This document shows positions 47,274-59,613 of a stretch of 64,000 nucleotides of DNA, in pieces. The position numbers and the translations under genes are program-made. The notes beneath the pieces were generated by a model. It ran no database searches, was not told the DNA's origin, and saw nothing but the letters and a program-made list of their open reading frames with translations. The DNA is taken from contig NC_081415.1 of NCBI RefSeq assembly GCF_030272615.1, positions 417,534,757 to 417,598,756 on the forward strand, read 5' to 3'. Numbering within the stretch: the first letter of the stretch is position 1; every line of letters begins with the position of its first letter. Origin of the DNA: Cryptomeria japonica. Lineage: Eukaryota; Streptophyta; Pinopsida; Cupressales; Cupressaceae.

Positions 47274-48496
47274 TGTTGGCAACTTGGTGGAATTGATTAT
47301 GTGTTGTATTGATGTTTTGTCATTGATGCCAACACTAGTTGTTTGGATGCCTTACCTGCACCCTTCTGGTCCTGGTAGGTTGAGTGGTTTCTGGTTGATT
47401 TGGATCCGGCATGATCTAGTAGGCTCTGGTATTATTTGGTTATGGAATTGGCTTTTTCATGATACTCATGCTCATATTTGGCAAGTTGGTCTTGGTTTGG
47501 TGATCGGATGCTATCATGTTTGCTTAGAAGATTGGTTTTTGGTTCCAACGAGGGTTTCACCAGCAGAGCTTTTGATGAAGATCTTTGATGAATTGCGTGA
47601 GTGGTGTTGGTGCAACTTTTGCTAGAGTTTCAAGATGTTGTTGGTGATCATGTTTGAGACTTGGCGGATGGAGATCATTGCTATAGCCTATGGACCTATA
47701 CTGGGTCCCGGATGATCTAGGTTATGGACTAACTTTAATGTAACGTATGGATTGGACCTCTCGATGTGTTTCTAGGATGTCTTATGTATTGGATATTAGT
47801 TGTTTGGTCTGAAACCAACATAGTTTGTAAATTATGTAATTGATTTATTATCTGGTGGCCGACCTAATTGTTTAAGGTAGAGGGTTTGTATATATAGATG
47901 TAATATCTCATTGTAGATCATCATGGTTATGTTAGAGGTCATGGTCAAGGAATGTAATGTGTGAATAATATAATAACATACAGGTAGAGGATTTGTTTGA
48001 TCATTGGAGATCGAATTGTAAGAGGATTTAGTCCTCTAGTATTGAGCTTAATCGAAACTGTACTCAGGCATAGGAGATGCTATCTTTTGCAATTCAACAC
48101 TTCTCTAGATTGTAGTTTGGATTTCTATGTAGTCAGTGAGGCTCCTTTTGTGATGAGAAATCGCTCTAGGATGTTGGCCTTCCTACAAGTGCAGGCCCCT
48201 CAATTGTAATTCACATACTTACTACAAAAGTATTATGTGACTGTGGGTAGGCTTCCCACCATGGTTTTTCCCTTTACCAGGTTTTCCACGTATAAATCTT
48301 GGTGTCATATGGATGGTATTTATTCTATGATTATTGTTTATGCTTAATTGGTTTAACTGCTATTTTGGTATTAATGTTTTGGGTTTTGGTATTAAAGTTT
48401 TAATTGCTAATAATTTTGGTAATCTGTGACAATCAATTTACACCCGCCCCCCCGCCCCCCTCTCAGTTGCCTTCTAGTTATTTGAACTGTCTAACA
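47274..48496 (+). mobile_element. Solo LTR of the Copia family, inside element D gag
   Basis: 1223 bp from TGTTGGCAACTTGG to CTAACA with GTTAG duplications. It is related in reverse complement to the Copia LTR at 40074-41246 over most of its length (GCATAGGAGATGCTAT, GTCAGTGAGGCTCCTTTTGT, and a G/C-rich run near the end). No internal domain is present, so it probably arose by LTR-LTR recombination after a full insertion. TATA box at 47889. Confidence 0.88.
47889..47897 (+). promoter_or_regulatory. TATA box of the solo LTR
   Basis: TATATATAG in the context GGGTTTGTATATATAGATG. Expected position for an LTR core promoter. Confidence 0.55.
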
Positions 48497-48910
48497 GTTA
48501 GATGTGAAAGTACGAATACTAGTCATAGGAGTAGTCAAAGGAATTGAAGGATTGACTTGTGTTGAAGGTTGTGAATAACCTAGGATTTCAGCACAACTCT
48601 TGATAGGAATGACATTAGAATAAACAATATGTGCAATGCCAAGCAATATATCAATTCCATTATTATCACTTTGAAGCGTGCATTTAAGACCTTCAATTAA
48701 TGGAAGAGCTTCAATATTAGGGTATTCTTGGGACATCCATTATTGAAAGCTCTCAAATTGATTATCTAATATGGAAAGTTGATCTAAATAAACCCTAGTT
48801 AAAGCTTCTTCTTCATCATGGGATTCATTAATGGGGTGAATAGGCACATGATTAGGATGTGAAGCATTAGTGTGATCCTTATTAAAGAAGTCACCCAAAT
48901 TAGGCTCCAT

Positions 48911-50112
48911 CTCCTCGGTAATTAAACCTTAGGAAGCCTTAATTCTAATGCTTTGTCTAACGAGGATAGGATAGGTAGGACTAATAGTGGTAAAACTCAT
49001 GCAGTAGAAGTCAGTAGAAGGAAAATTTGAATTTTGAATTGTGGAACAAAGCTTACAAAATTGAGTTATACAAAATTTAAGAAAATAATGATTACAAAAT
49101 TTGAACTTTGTTGGGGGAAGAGGATGACACAATTTCCAAAAATGAAAGGAAATTGGAATTTTAAAATTAGGGCCAAGGGAATACCACTCAATTTTGAAAG
49201 AAAATTTTTTTAAATCAGGGCAGACTATAATTAACCTCTTAATTTTAAAAAAATTCTTGAAATTTGAAATGTTGAATTTTGAAGGTATTTCCGATTCTAG
49301 AGGGATTAAAAATCAATAAATCAGCCAATCTTCTAGATTTAGGCTTCTAAATACAGTCATAACAGTCTCCCAAAATTTTGGGAAAAAATTTGAGGACCGT
49401 GGCGGGAACGCACATGGTCCGAGCAACTTTTTTTGAAATTTTCAAGGATGGATATTAAGATCATTTTAAAGCTAACCCCAAAACATTGGATAATTTTATG
49501 ATCTCTAGATGGGAAAAATGAAGGAGCAAATGTGAAAATAGGACCCTATTAGGGTTTTGAGGAAAAAGATGAATTGAATTGCAAGTTTGAAAAAGGATCA
49601 AACCTAATGGATAGGGACACCTTGGAAAATGTTTAGAAATATGAATGAAAATGAAATTGATTTAAAATTCACACAAAATCCAATTAATATTAAAAATTAG
49701 GGTTTGATGACCTAACCACTTAATTTTAAAATTTGAATTTGGGGAAAAAGGGGGGAAATTAAAATTTTGAATTGTAGAATTGAAGACAAATCTGAGAACA
49801 ATCAGAAATTTGAAAATTAAATGGAAATCCAATTTTTGCACAAGTTCAAGATGATTTTTGAAAATTAGGGTTTTAACAAGTAACCTCTTCACTTTGTAAA
49901 TTTTAATTGCAAATTGAACAAGACAAGGAGGAAATTGAATTTGACAAAAAAAACAATTTTTAGATCTAAGATAACCACAAGCAATTTTTACAAATCTCAA
50001 GTTCAATTTTAAATTTAAAAACTAGGGTTTTTAATGATTCAACCACTAAGTTTGTAGAAATTTGAAACTTGTAAATAAAAAATGTGCAACGTTGTTCAAA
50101 GGAAAGCATGCA
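48911..50112 (-). other. Element D leader with telobox-like repeats
   Basis: Non-coding leader between primer site and gag. Four TTAGGGTTT-like motifs (minus strand AAACCCTAA) occur at 49549, 49697, 49865 and 50022 (CTAGGGTTT). The last three head diverged repeats of about 155-170 bp that also share AACC(A/T)CTT/AACCACTAA and AAATTTGAA. Confidence 0.6.
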
Positions 50113-50129
50113 AGATGTCGGGTTCACCA
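50113..50129 (-). other. Element D primer-binding site
   Basis: On the minus strand TGGTGAACCCGACATC starts three bases (TTT) after the LTR end, the same spacing as in E1. I cannot assign the tRNA with confidence. Confidence 0.6.
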
Positions 50130-50132
50130 AAA

Positions 50133-51314
50133 TGTAATGGTGGAAAAATGGTGAATGATAGATCAAGAAGGAAACTACCCTTTCCCTCAAAGAGAGATGA
50201 GAGTTTCTCTATTGATTACCATTCAAGCACTTTTCACCATGTTACATTAGAAAGAGGAGAGGATAATTCACTAGATTCAATCTCTCCACATGAAGATGGT
50301 AGATTGAATTCTGAATGAATTGGGAATGATAATTTGACCCCCTCTTCCTTATTTGAAATGGAAAGGAATTGATTGAACTATGTAGTGCAAAAGTGACAAA
50401 GAACCGATTATAACTTGAGATCGGAATATGGGATGAAGTTGTGCACTTGTATCTGGCAGTAAAATGTCGAGACAAAGCCGCCCTGTGAATTTGAGGAAAA
50501 GTTGCTCGGACTGTGGTGGGAACATACATGGTCCTTCAAAAAATCCGTGAAACGAAAAGGGTTTTTCTACCTTTGCAAATGAATCTTGAATTTGAAAGTA
50601 CAGTTATGCACCTGCAACCTACACATAGAAAAGAGAGGAGAATGGGTTGGGATTGAGGGTTTGCCTTTAGGTCAAACCCCAGTTTTGGAATTAACCAAGT
50701 AATAAAATAAAGTACTTGCAAGTAGTTGTAAATGAAAGACTGAATTGTAAATCACCTCAAGGGAGGTTGTAGTAGCAATGTTGATAGAAATTCTTGTGTG
50801 GAATTGAATGTTGAAATCAATCTCCTCTTCAATGGTTGAATCCTTGACTTGAATGCAACATGTAGCCTTGAAGGGAGACTTGAGAATGCTCAATGCTGGA
50901 AAAGAATTCTTGAATGCTTGACCACTTGTGCACACTCCAATCTTATCCAACTTCAACTTATTGAACTTCAACTTATGTAAATGAGAGGATGAATGTCCCT
51001 TAAATACATGTTAGTGGATTTGATTTTCATCATGGGCCGACATCGGGGGAGTTTCGCACCCGAGGCACAACCAACAATGCAAGCCTAGGAAGGGTCCTAC
51101 CCTAAAATATGATAGGGATAGGGGCACGATGCCCCTGTCATACCCCTTTCTCTAGGGAAGAGTGTGGATGAGGTGATGTAGAGGCCAAGGAAGAATTTGT
51201 TTCTACAAGCTGAGAAATCTTTGGTCTCTGATCAAGATAGAGGATTCGAAGTCGCATGTGTAAGGACCCTAATGCAATCAAAAATTGCTAGGATCACAAC
51301 TTAATGACACTAAA
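50133..51314 (-). repeat. Element D right (5') LTR
   Basis: 1182 bp, plus-strand edges TGTAATGG and GACACTAAA, collinear with the left LTR with small indels and substitutions. Confidence 0.9.
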
Positions 51315-53340
51315 AACACCTATAGCAATCAATATAATAACAACAACTCAGACAAGTCCAAGTTTTGGACTAGAAACAAAAATGTTGTTAATGATGGGGG
51401 AGTTGATGCCAACAATGTAAAGTCTAAATAAACAGTGTTGACTTTATCAGGTAACACACCATCCAACAATGATCAAAGAAGTGTTAATCAAAACACTAAC
51501 AATTATCAACACACTACCAAACAAGGAGCATCAACGTCAAACAATAACAACAACAACAACCAAGGAAACAACAACTACTGAGCCAACAATAACAACAATC
51601 AAGGGAACAATAATAACCAAGGGGGCAATGCTAACACTCCACCTCCCCCACATCAAAGAACATATACACCACTGGGACAAACTGTGGAATTTGAATTTTG
51701 AGAACTATTGGCAAACAAGATCATCACATTTCCAATCATAAGAAACTTTGAACCCTTAGTCAAATCACCATGGTGGAATGACTCATATTATTGTGATTAT
51801 CATCAAAACAAGGGGCATATAACAAATGATTGTATGAGGTTGAAAAACCTAGTTCAAGATATGATAGACAAGGGAGACATAAGGGTCGATGGACATAAAA
51901 CCAATGGTGATCATGAGGCTTTCAAAAATACTCTTCCTAATTATGACAAGGGAGGATCATCAATGTCAAACAACAACAAATGAGCTCACATCAATCACAT
52001 ATACGAAAAACACCATAAATCACATATTGACATATGACAATAAAGTAAATGTCATAAAGATCAAAGATAAACAAGAACATGCACTAGTAAATGAGACAAC
52101 AAGGGCTCAGAAAAATATCTTGAAGGGGAGAACATCTAAAGCAACAATTATCCCCAAGACTCATTATAACTTGGTCACTCAACTGCAAAGGACACCCGCT
52201 CAGATATCAATACTAGAATTGCTCAAACTTTCACCAAAACATAAGAATATCTTGGAGCAAGCCCTTGTAGAAACAATCATTCCAAATGATCTAGATATCA
52301 ATCAGTTCCAAGCCATGGTGGCCCATACGACAGTGCCTCATAACTTATCCTTCTTAGAACATGATGACGTCTCGTTGAGTCATCCACACAACACCCCACT
52401 CAATATCAAAGTCCTAGTCTACAAACACTAGGTGAAAAGAGTGCTAATATATGGAGGATTTGGTCTTAATATATGTACCTTGAAGCTTATCCATGCATTG
52501 GGCTTCTCGAAGCAATCTATTGACCCTAAAAAGAAGATCACTATCAAGGCCTATGATGATGAAGAAAGGTCATCCGAAGGCACAATGGTACTACCCATTC
52601 AGGTAGGACTTGTACAACAAGACACAATGTGCCAAGTATTAGACATAGACTTTACATACAACATACTCTTGGGTCATCCTTGGATCCATGAAATGCAAGC
52701 GGTACCCTCCATGTACCATCAATGTCTCAAGTTCCCCTACAATGGACAAGAGATTTCAATATCAACAGATACTAATCCCTTTCAACATTAAAATTCTATG
52801 GAGGCAACTCAAGATATCTTAGTTCCACACAACAGGGAGGCCCAAGCTTCCTCATCATCCAACAATAAAGAAAAACTCAAGTCATTGTCCATATATTTTG
52901 AGTAAAAGATGAAGTTAAAAAACCAAGGTATGGGAGAATACTCTTTTGAACCGCTATGTTTATCCAAGTTGCCAACATCACAAAAATCTTATGAACAACC
53001 TTCCACATCAATAAATCAGGAAGCACAACCCATCAAGAAGTTTTATAGTAAATATATCCAAATCAGCACACTGGCGGAAGAATTAGAAGACAAGGACATC
53101 CTTAGCTGGCTATACAAGGATGAGGAAGAAGTAAGAGTTTCTGCCCTAGAAGTAGTCATTCCCATATAACAGTATGGAAATGGGTTCAAAATCATGCAAG
53201 GAATGGGATACAAAGGAATAGGACCTAGTAGCAAGGATCAAGAGGGCATCATAGAACCCATACAAATCCATTCACAACTTGCAAAAGACAAAATAGGACT
53301 TGGGTATGGCCAGCATGTTTCACCTATGCAAAAGTGAGAT
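51315..53340 (+). pseudogene. E2 gag end, protease and G-patch
   Basis: Resumes gag after element D. Asn/Thr-rich repeats (51460-51640) are followed by the intact zinc-knuckle-like CDYHQNKGHITNDC (near 51790). After a frameshift near 51975 comes the protease (about 52390-52700) with VLIYGGFGLNIC, where the catalytic Asp is Tyr, and ILLGHPWIH. The piece 52909-53169 and its continuation past TAA 53167-53169 end in a G-patch-like segment: GNGFKIMQGMGYKGIGP, then KIGLGYG near 53290-53315. The order is identical to E1. Confidence 0.85.
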
Positions 53341-54384
53341 CACCATCAAAAACCTTTATGGAGAGAAAGTATAACACATAGCGAAGACTCGTGGAAAGAA
53401 GCACTACATCAAGAAGATGCAAAAACAAGAAAAGAACAAGAGCATGAAGAAAATGAGAAATGACAAGAAGAACTCACTATCCAAAGGGAGGAGGCTTCTT
53501 ATAAGAAAGTACATCATGTACAAGAACCTAATCAAACCAAGTCCAAGCCACAACCTAAAGAAATTGCTATTCAAAGAAGGGAAACTGTGTATGAGAAAAT
53601 ACAAAGAGTAAAATCAAGCACGGATCCTAAAGAAGCACAAGCCACTCAACTTGTATCGATTACTAGTGAACTCTTTTCACCATACACCATTGATGTTCGA
53701 TTCAGTGAGGACAATGATTCTAAAATAGATTCCAATGAGTATGAATTGGACACTTGTTCTAATATTACTGAGGATATTGAGGTGGATAAAATCCATGCAT
53801 ACACACCCATTCCTTATAAGGGACAATGATTGAGCTCTAGATTGTTTGAATTTGACCCACAACATATCTATGAGGCTAATGAGAATGAACAACTTCAATA
53901 CAAAAAAGGCAATATCGATGAGAGTACCATCGAAAACCTTGAGACTGTTATAGACCTCACACATTCTATGGACAACTATGGCAATATCTCTATCATGATC
54001 CTCACAGTGGTAGATCTTGACCCACCAAATGACTCCCTACCTCTCATATATCCTGACCTCATAGATTGGAAAGAATCTAAGCACAATATACCAATATTCC
54101 AAAATGATGAGACCATTGTTCAATACCTCTGCTTCGTTAACCCAAAAATATGCTCCACCAGTGAATCACATAATGATATCTGTAATTAGGGGAGTGCCAA
54201 GTCTCTCAGTTGTAAAATGAAAAAAATGAACAATCGATCTAACGGTGAAAACCATCTAATGGTAGTATTAGATTGCAAAAAAGTAAAAACAAAGGGCGCA
54301 TCTAATGGTGAAAACCTCTTTGAGGCACCTGAAGATGGGAGACTTGACACTCTTCTTGAACATTACTAAGAGAGGTCACCAATC
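53341..54384 (+). other. E2 linker between protease and RT
   Basis: Open pieces 53587-53829 and 53830-54189, with low-complexity acidic protein (DSNEYELDT, PDLIDWKES). Homologous to E1 14546-15500. Frame largely continuous, with stops. No catalytic motif. Confidence 0.6.
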
Positions 54385-56200
54385 TTGATTGAGCCAACTC
54401 AATCAATAAATATTGACACTCAAGCAGCAACACGAACCGTAATCCTAGCAGAATCACTCAAAGAAAAGGAAAAATTGAACTTTGTCAAATTATTCAAGGA
54501 GAAGCAAATAAATTTTGCTTGGTCTTATGCAAACATGTCGGGGATAGATCCGAATCTCACCATGCATCACTTGTCAATTGCTCCTGGAGCTAAACTTGTC
54601 AAACAAAAATTAAGGAAGATGAACCCACATGTGGCCATCTTGGTAAAAGTAGAGCTAAAGAAGTTACTTGATGTAGGATTCATCCAACCCATCAATTATG
54701 CGGAATGGATCTCTAAAATTATGCTAGTATCTAAACTAGATAAAAGCATCAGGATTTGTAAAGACTTCAGAGATCTCAACAAGGTTTGTTTGAAGGATGA
54801 TTTTCCTTTGCCAAGAATTGACACCATTGTTGATCTAACGACAGGACATGCTATGCTATCCCTCATGGATGGTTTTTACGGCTACAACCAAATCAAGATA
54901 GCTCCAAAAGATCAAGATAAAATGACATTCACATGTCCATGGGGTACATACTGCTGGAACGTCATGCCTTTTGGCTTGAAATATGTTGGTGCAAATTATT
55001 AGATAGCCATGACAACAATCTTCCATGACATGATGCATACTTTTATGGATGATTTGCTAGCTAAATCATTCACAAGAGAAGAACACCTAGACATCCTAGA
55101 TAAAATCTTTCAAAGACTGGAACAATTCAATGTCAGATTAAACCTAAGAAATGTGTCTTCGGGGTAACATCCGGAAAACTTTTGGGATACATTGTATCAA
55201 AAAAGGGCATCGAGGTGGATCCAACAAAGGTTCAAGCTATTATGGAGAAGCCACCTCGTAAAACCATTAGCCAGCTACAATCTCTTCAAGGCGGGCTAAA
55301 ATCCATCAGACAATTCATTTCTCAATTATCTGACAAGTGTCTCCCATTCAACCATCTTCTTCATAAGAATGTACCTTTCAGATGGGAAGACAAATGTGCA
55401 GAATCATTCCACCAGCTCAAACAATATCTAATGAATCCACCAGTTTTGGTACCACCAATAGCAGGCAAACCACTCATCCTCTATATATCAATAATCGAAG
55501 TGTCACTGGGAGCACTACTAGCATAAGAAGATCCAATAGGCAAAGAAAGGGCTATCTACTACATCAAAAAGACTTTGAATGGATATGAAATCAGCTATAC
55601 ATTCATTGAAAAAGATTGTTTAGCAGTGGTGTTGGCCTCTCAAAATTTTCGCCACTACATGCTAGCCCACAAAATCAAGATAGTGGCAAAGATCGACCCA
55701 CTAAAATATCTACTTAGCAAAGCCACTCTCACAGGGAGGTTAGCTAAATGGGTCATGATCCTAAGTGAGTTCTACATTCAGTACATGGAATGACAAACCA
55801 TCAAGGGACAAGCAATTGTAGATCAACTAGCAGAAGCACCACTCCTAGACCAACACCCACTACAGGTGGAATTTCCAGATATGGATGTGCTCACTATCAC
55901 ACCCAAGCAATGGACCCTATACTTTGATGGATCCTATACACAACATGGATCAGGTGTCAACATCCTGTTCATCACTCTAGAAGATCACACAATTCCGAGA
56001 TCATACAGGTTGATGTTCCCATGCACCAAGAACACACTATCAGACAGAAGATGATAAGCTCATGCCCTACAAATGCATGGTAGATGATTTCAAAAAGTAC
56101 TTTGTACACATCACTTTTGAGTAGATTCCAAGACTAGAAAACAAAGTTATTGATGCAATGACCACTATCACCTCGCTTCTACAAACTCCTGATAAATAAA
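54385..56200 (+). pseudogene. E2 RT, degenerate RNase H and truncated second RNase H
   Basis: RT from 54385: CKDFRDLNKVCLKDDFPLP, LSLMDGFYGYNQI and CPWGTYCWNVMPFGLK, with TAG at 55000-55002. The active site reads MHTFMDDLLAKS, so relative to MHTFMEDYVDDILAKS of E1 four codons including the Tyr-Val of YVDD are deleted. A frameshift follows near 55140. The first RNase H (LILYISIIEVSLGALLA) again lacks the catalytic Asp. The second starts LYFDGSYTQHGSG, but a deletion of about 150 bp near 56040 removes the segments with its Glu and second Asp. Confidence 0.85.
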
Positions 56201-56217
56201 ATCATTATGAATTCCTA

Positions 56218-57553
56218 GTGGATGAATTGTTTTCCCCGACGTATGACAATTCAACATCCCAAGTCATCTGTGCCCTGACCAGTTTTGATTCCCCTCTATA
56301 CAGGAAGATCTATGACTATCTCAAAGACAATACCCTCCTACCAGACTTATCTCGTAACAAAAAACAAAGCTTTATCCGACAAACAACCAACTACACCTTA
56401 ACCACAGACACACTTTATCACCGATGTCTTGATGGTACTCTTCTTTGATGCCTCAATTGTAATGAGTTTGACTCTGCATTACATGAGCTTCACAAAGGTA
56501 TTTGTGGTACGCATTCAATTGTTCCTACTCTTGCTAAGAAACTCTTGAGGATGGGATATTACCGGGCAACAATGGAGAGAGAGTAATATATATTTTCTAG
56601 GAAACTCCCTAAGTACCAAATCCATGGCAACCTCATACATGCACCAGCGCAAGAGTTGCAACCATTCACCACATCTTGGCCTTTTTGTCAATGGGGAATC
56701 AACCTAGTGGGAAAGATTCATCCTTTCTCATCCAATGGACACAAGTTTATCATCACACCCACCAAGTACTTTACCAGGTGGACTAAGGCAGTTCCATTGA
56801 CTACAGTGACTGACAAACATATAGCTTCCTTCATTCTAAATTACTTCATCTATCGGTATGACATCCCTAGTTCCATTATCACAAATAATGGAAGAAATTT
56901 CAAAAATCAAGATGTCCAAGAGCTTTGTGAGTGATTCCATATCCAACATCACTTTTCAACACCTTATTATCCACAAGGAAATGGCCAAGTAGAGACCTCA
57001 AACAAAAATAATCTTGAAAATCCTAAAAAAGATAGTGAACAATGATGGTAAAGACTGGCATGTCCAGCTTAATCCTGCACTTTGGGCCTACAAAATGAGT
57101 ATCCACGTACCTATAGGAGCTAAACCATACTCATTGGTGTATGGATCAGAATTTATCCTACCTATTGAGGTAGAGATTCTATCACTTCGGTTGTCATTAA
57201 AATGTCTCATTCCAGATGAGGAATATCGAGTCAACGGGTTGCAAGATCTCGAGCTGCTAGATGAACATTGCCAATGTGCCTTTGATCATCTCAAGGCATA
57301 TCATAAAATAATGTGCATAAGCTACAATCACAAGGTCATCCCACGAGCATTTAAAATTTGTGACCTAGTCCTAAAGGAAAATCCTCAAAATCAGCAAGAT
57401 CGAGAAAAGAAAGGGAAACTTGAACCCAACTGGTTGGGACCTTTTGTCATCATATCATCTTATGGATCAGGAGCATATGAATTGTCAACTTTAGAAGGGC
57501 ACATGCTCTATGAACCAACCAAGAGCATCCATCTAAGGAAGTTCTACACTTGA
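56218..57553 (+). pseudogene. E2 integrase (two catalytic Asp changed)
   Basis: Pieces in two frames. The zinc-binding part has HKGICGTHS with both His, but the CxxC is lost (KYQIHG). The core has WGINLVGKI (first Asp is Asn), ITNNGRNFKNQD (second Asp is Asn, as in E1) and GQVETSNK (Glu kept). A frameshift near 57005 leads to 57014-57553, which includes DLVLKENPQNQQD and WLGPFVII and ends HLRKFYT. Stops occur at 56446-56448 and 56935. Confidence 0.85.
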
Positions 57554-59613
57554 GTCATCCAATACACGGATCAAGCAAAAAAGAAAAAAAGAAAAATCAA
57601 AAAATAAAATAAAAATACGAAACAAATAAAAAAGTGCAATAAAAACAAATGGTGAAAACTTGGAAACAGACACCATTTGTGAGAGAAAAACTCCTCTATC
57701 TATCAGTACTTGCATCATATTTATTAGCTCCATCTGATCTAAGCCCATAACCATCGTAAAACACTTGTACATGCAACATTATCCTGGACATACTTAGCAT
57801 AGTCACTATCCTTGATTATGGGAACAATTATCCATATCATATCCCACCATGTATATATCCATATCAAGGTAGTATCAATGACAAGGGGAAAAATATTGAT
57901 CTCACTAGGGGCATTTCTCCTTAAGGGTTTTTAGGCATCAGACCAATCACGTAGCAAAACAACAAAGATCAAGACAACCAATGGTAACCATAACAAAGCA
58001 AGAAGGCTAAACATCAAGGATTACACTGCTTTGAACTAGACAAAAGGATATATTTGGAAGATGTTTTATTTTGACAAGAATAATTTTTAGATAGCATGCA
58101 TGCTTACATATGGTTGTTGATCTTTTTTCTTATCATATCTCCTAAGGGACTCAAGGATGTCTTACGACTAGAGAAGCAAGGAAGGAATGTGATGTTTTCT
58201 TTGTCTATTGTTTGGGAGTGGAACCTTGTACTATACCAATTTGTCTTACGATGTGATTAGGCAACATTTCATTGAAGATATTTCGGATTTGTATGGGACA
58301 AAGGTTAACTCTTGTTTTTTTTATGCAAGCAACACTCGGGTCATCTTGGTTCAATTATACCTTGATGCTTGTGTCGTCTTGCACTATAAAAATCCATGTA
58401 AGTTATACTCAGGTCATTATGGCTCAATTATACCATGGCACTTGTATCAACTTTCAACAAATCAAGGCCCAATGATGACAACAAGGGAAGCACTAGCACT
58501 TTGATAAAAAAAATGGATGACAACATTGAGAACAAGAATGCATATTAAACTTTGCATTAGGTACATTATCATGTTAAACTATAGTTAGTTGCATTATCAG
58601 CTTACATTATTATCATTTTATTATCATTTCATTATCATATCATGTTAATTAGTACCATTTCTTTATCATATCATGTTAATCTTGCATTAGGTTGCACAAC
58701 ATTATCATCTAAAAGCTTTCATTAAGTTGCACATCCTTATCTTGTTAATGTTGCATTTAGGTGCATTCACATTATCATTTTACAAATACATTAGATGCAT
58801 TAACATTATTCATATCATTATCACATCATATATCTCATTTTCAAGATACATCTCACATCATACATCTCATTTTCAAGATACATCTCACATCATACATCTC
58901 ATTTTCAAGATACATCTCACATCATACATCTCATTTTCAAGATACATCTCACATCATACATCTCATTTTCAAGATACATTTCATATCATTATCACATGTT
59001 ACATCATAATGCATATCATATCAAAAACATTTGGCATTCTAGGTTGCATTATCCGAAGCACGTAAAAGCACAAAAACATGTTAGCAAAATTTGCACCATC
59101 ATAGTTATATCACCTTCCACACATATAGTATCCATTATACATACATTACAATCATCATATAAGCATGTGGATCATAAAAATAAAAAACACACACGTCACA
59201 TCATCTGCATCATCATCTACAAAAGTCATATAGATCAAAAGAATATCATATAGCTCATCAAAATCAAAGTAGCTGCATCCATAACATATCATCATATATA
59301 TGTGTGACCACATGTTGATCCAAAGGAAAATCAATGATACAAGTCAGAGCCAATCATTAGTGAAACAATAAAATGTCCAAAGTCCCTGGATATCATATCA
59401 ATAATAATGTCCATCAAATCAAGCAATATCAATATCAAGGAAACCAATGAACATCAAAAAAACTATGAGATCATCAGAGTATCACTTCGACACATCAATG
59501 TGTATCATATCAATAAGAAAACCAACAATGTATCATATCACGAGGTCATGAAAATACAACAATGTGTATCAATAAAGTACATCAAGGTACAAATGCAACA
59601 TATGTTATCATGA
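57554..59613. other. E2 spacer between integrase and antisense gene
   Basis: Non-coding, about 2 kb. The start (GGTGAAAACTTGGAAACAGA near 57650) matches E1 near 19172. A diverged two-copy repeat of GGTCAT..TGG.TCAATTATACC lies near 58338 and 58413. From 58560 it is ATCATT-rich like the E1 spacer and includes the 32-bp repeat. Open frames here are not gene-like. Confidence 0.65.
58833..58991. repeat. 32-bp tandem repeat, five copies
   Basis: Unit TCTCATTTTCAAGATACATC followed by TCACATCATACA, starting at 58833, 58865, 58897, 58929 and 58961. The first four are nearly exact, the last diverges. The frames across it are repeat artefacts. Confidence 0.95.

Larger units (their letters stand above)
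44970..48910 (-). pseudogene. Element D gag-protease (split by solo LTR, stop-interrupted)
   Basis: ATG at 48910 (MEPNLGDFF) opens gag. The frame reaches the insertion site at 48501 and resumes at 47273 in register (TSN then IMDTSTQN). After a Pro/Ser/Asn-rich N part comes the capsid core (LELYNGKVDPLTYVKIFQ, LAKLFTRTL, KAFIQQFQNNIG), and then a zinc-knuckle-like CQFHHQPGHDTEKY where the last Cys is Tyr. After a frameshift near 45730 the protease-like part (about 45700-44970) reads GALIDPSCMVNIV, with DPS in place of the usual DSG/DTG, and KLGYPWLSSLKAI. It ends at 44970. Confidence 0.8.
42522..51314 (-). mobile_element. Element D: gag-protease-only LTR retrotransposon (non-autonomous), minus strand, nested in E2 gag
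   Basis: LTRs 42522-43710 and 50133-51314 are nearly identical over 1.18 kb. AACAC flanks both ends. The purine tract beside the left LTR and the primer site beside the right LTR show minus orientation. The internal region codes only for gag and an aspartic-protease-like segment; 43725-44969 beyond it lacks RT, RNase H and integrase. D would therefore depend on enzymes of an autonomous relative, presumably a Tat-type element given the gag and protease style. A solo LTR (47274-48496) has since inserted into its gag. Confidence 0.85.

Noticed and set aside
58208-58504. 98-codon open frame in the E2 spacer as a gene
   Set aside because: Covers a diverged two-copy DNA repeat; no homologue in the E1 spacer and no motif.
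58833-58991. Regularly spaced 32-bp repeats that could suggest a CRISPR array
   Set aside because: Units are directly adjacent with no spacers, and the context is a plant retrotransposon.
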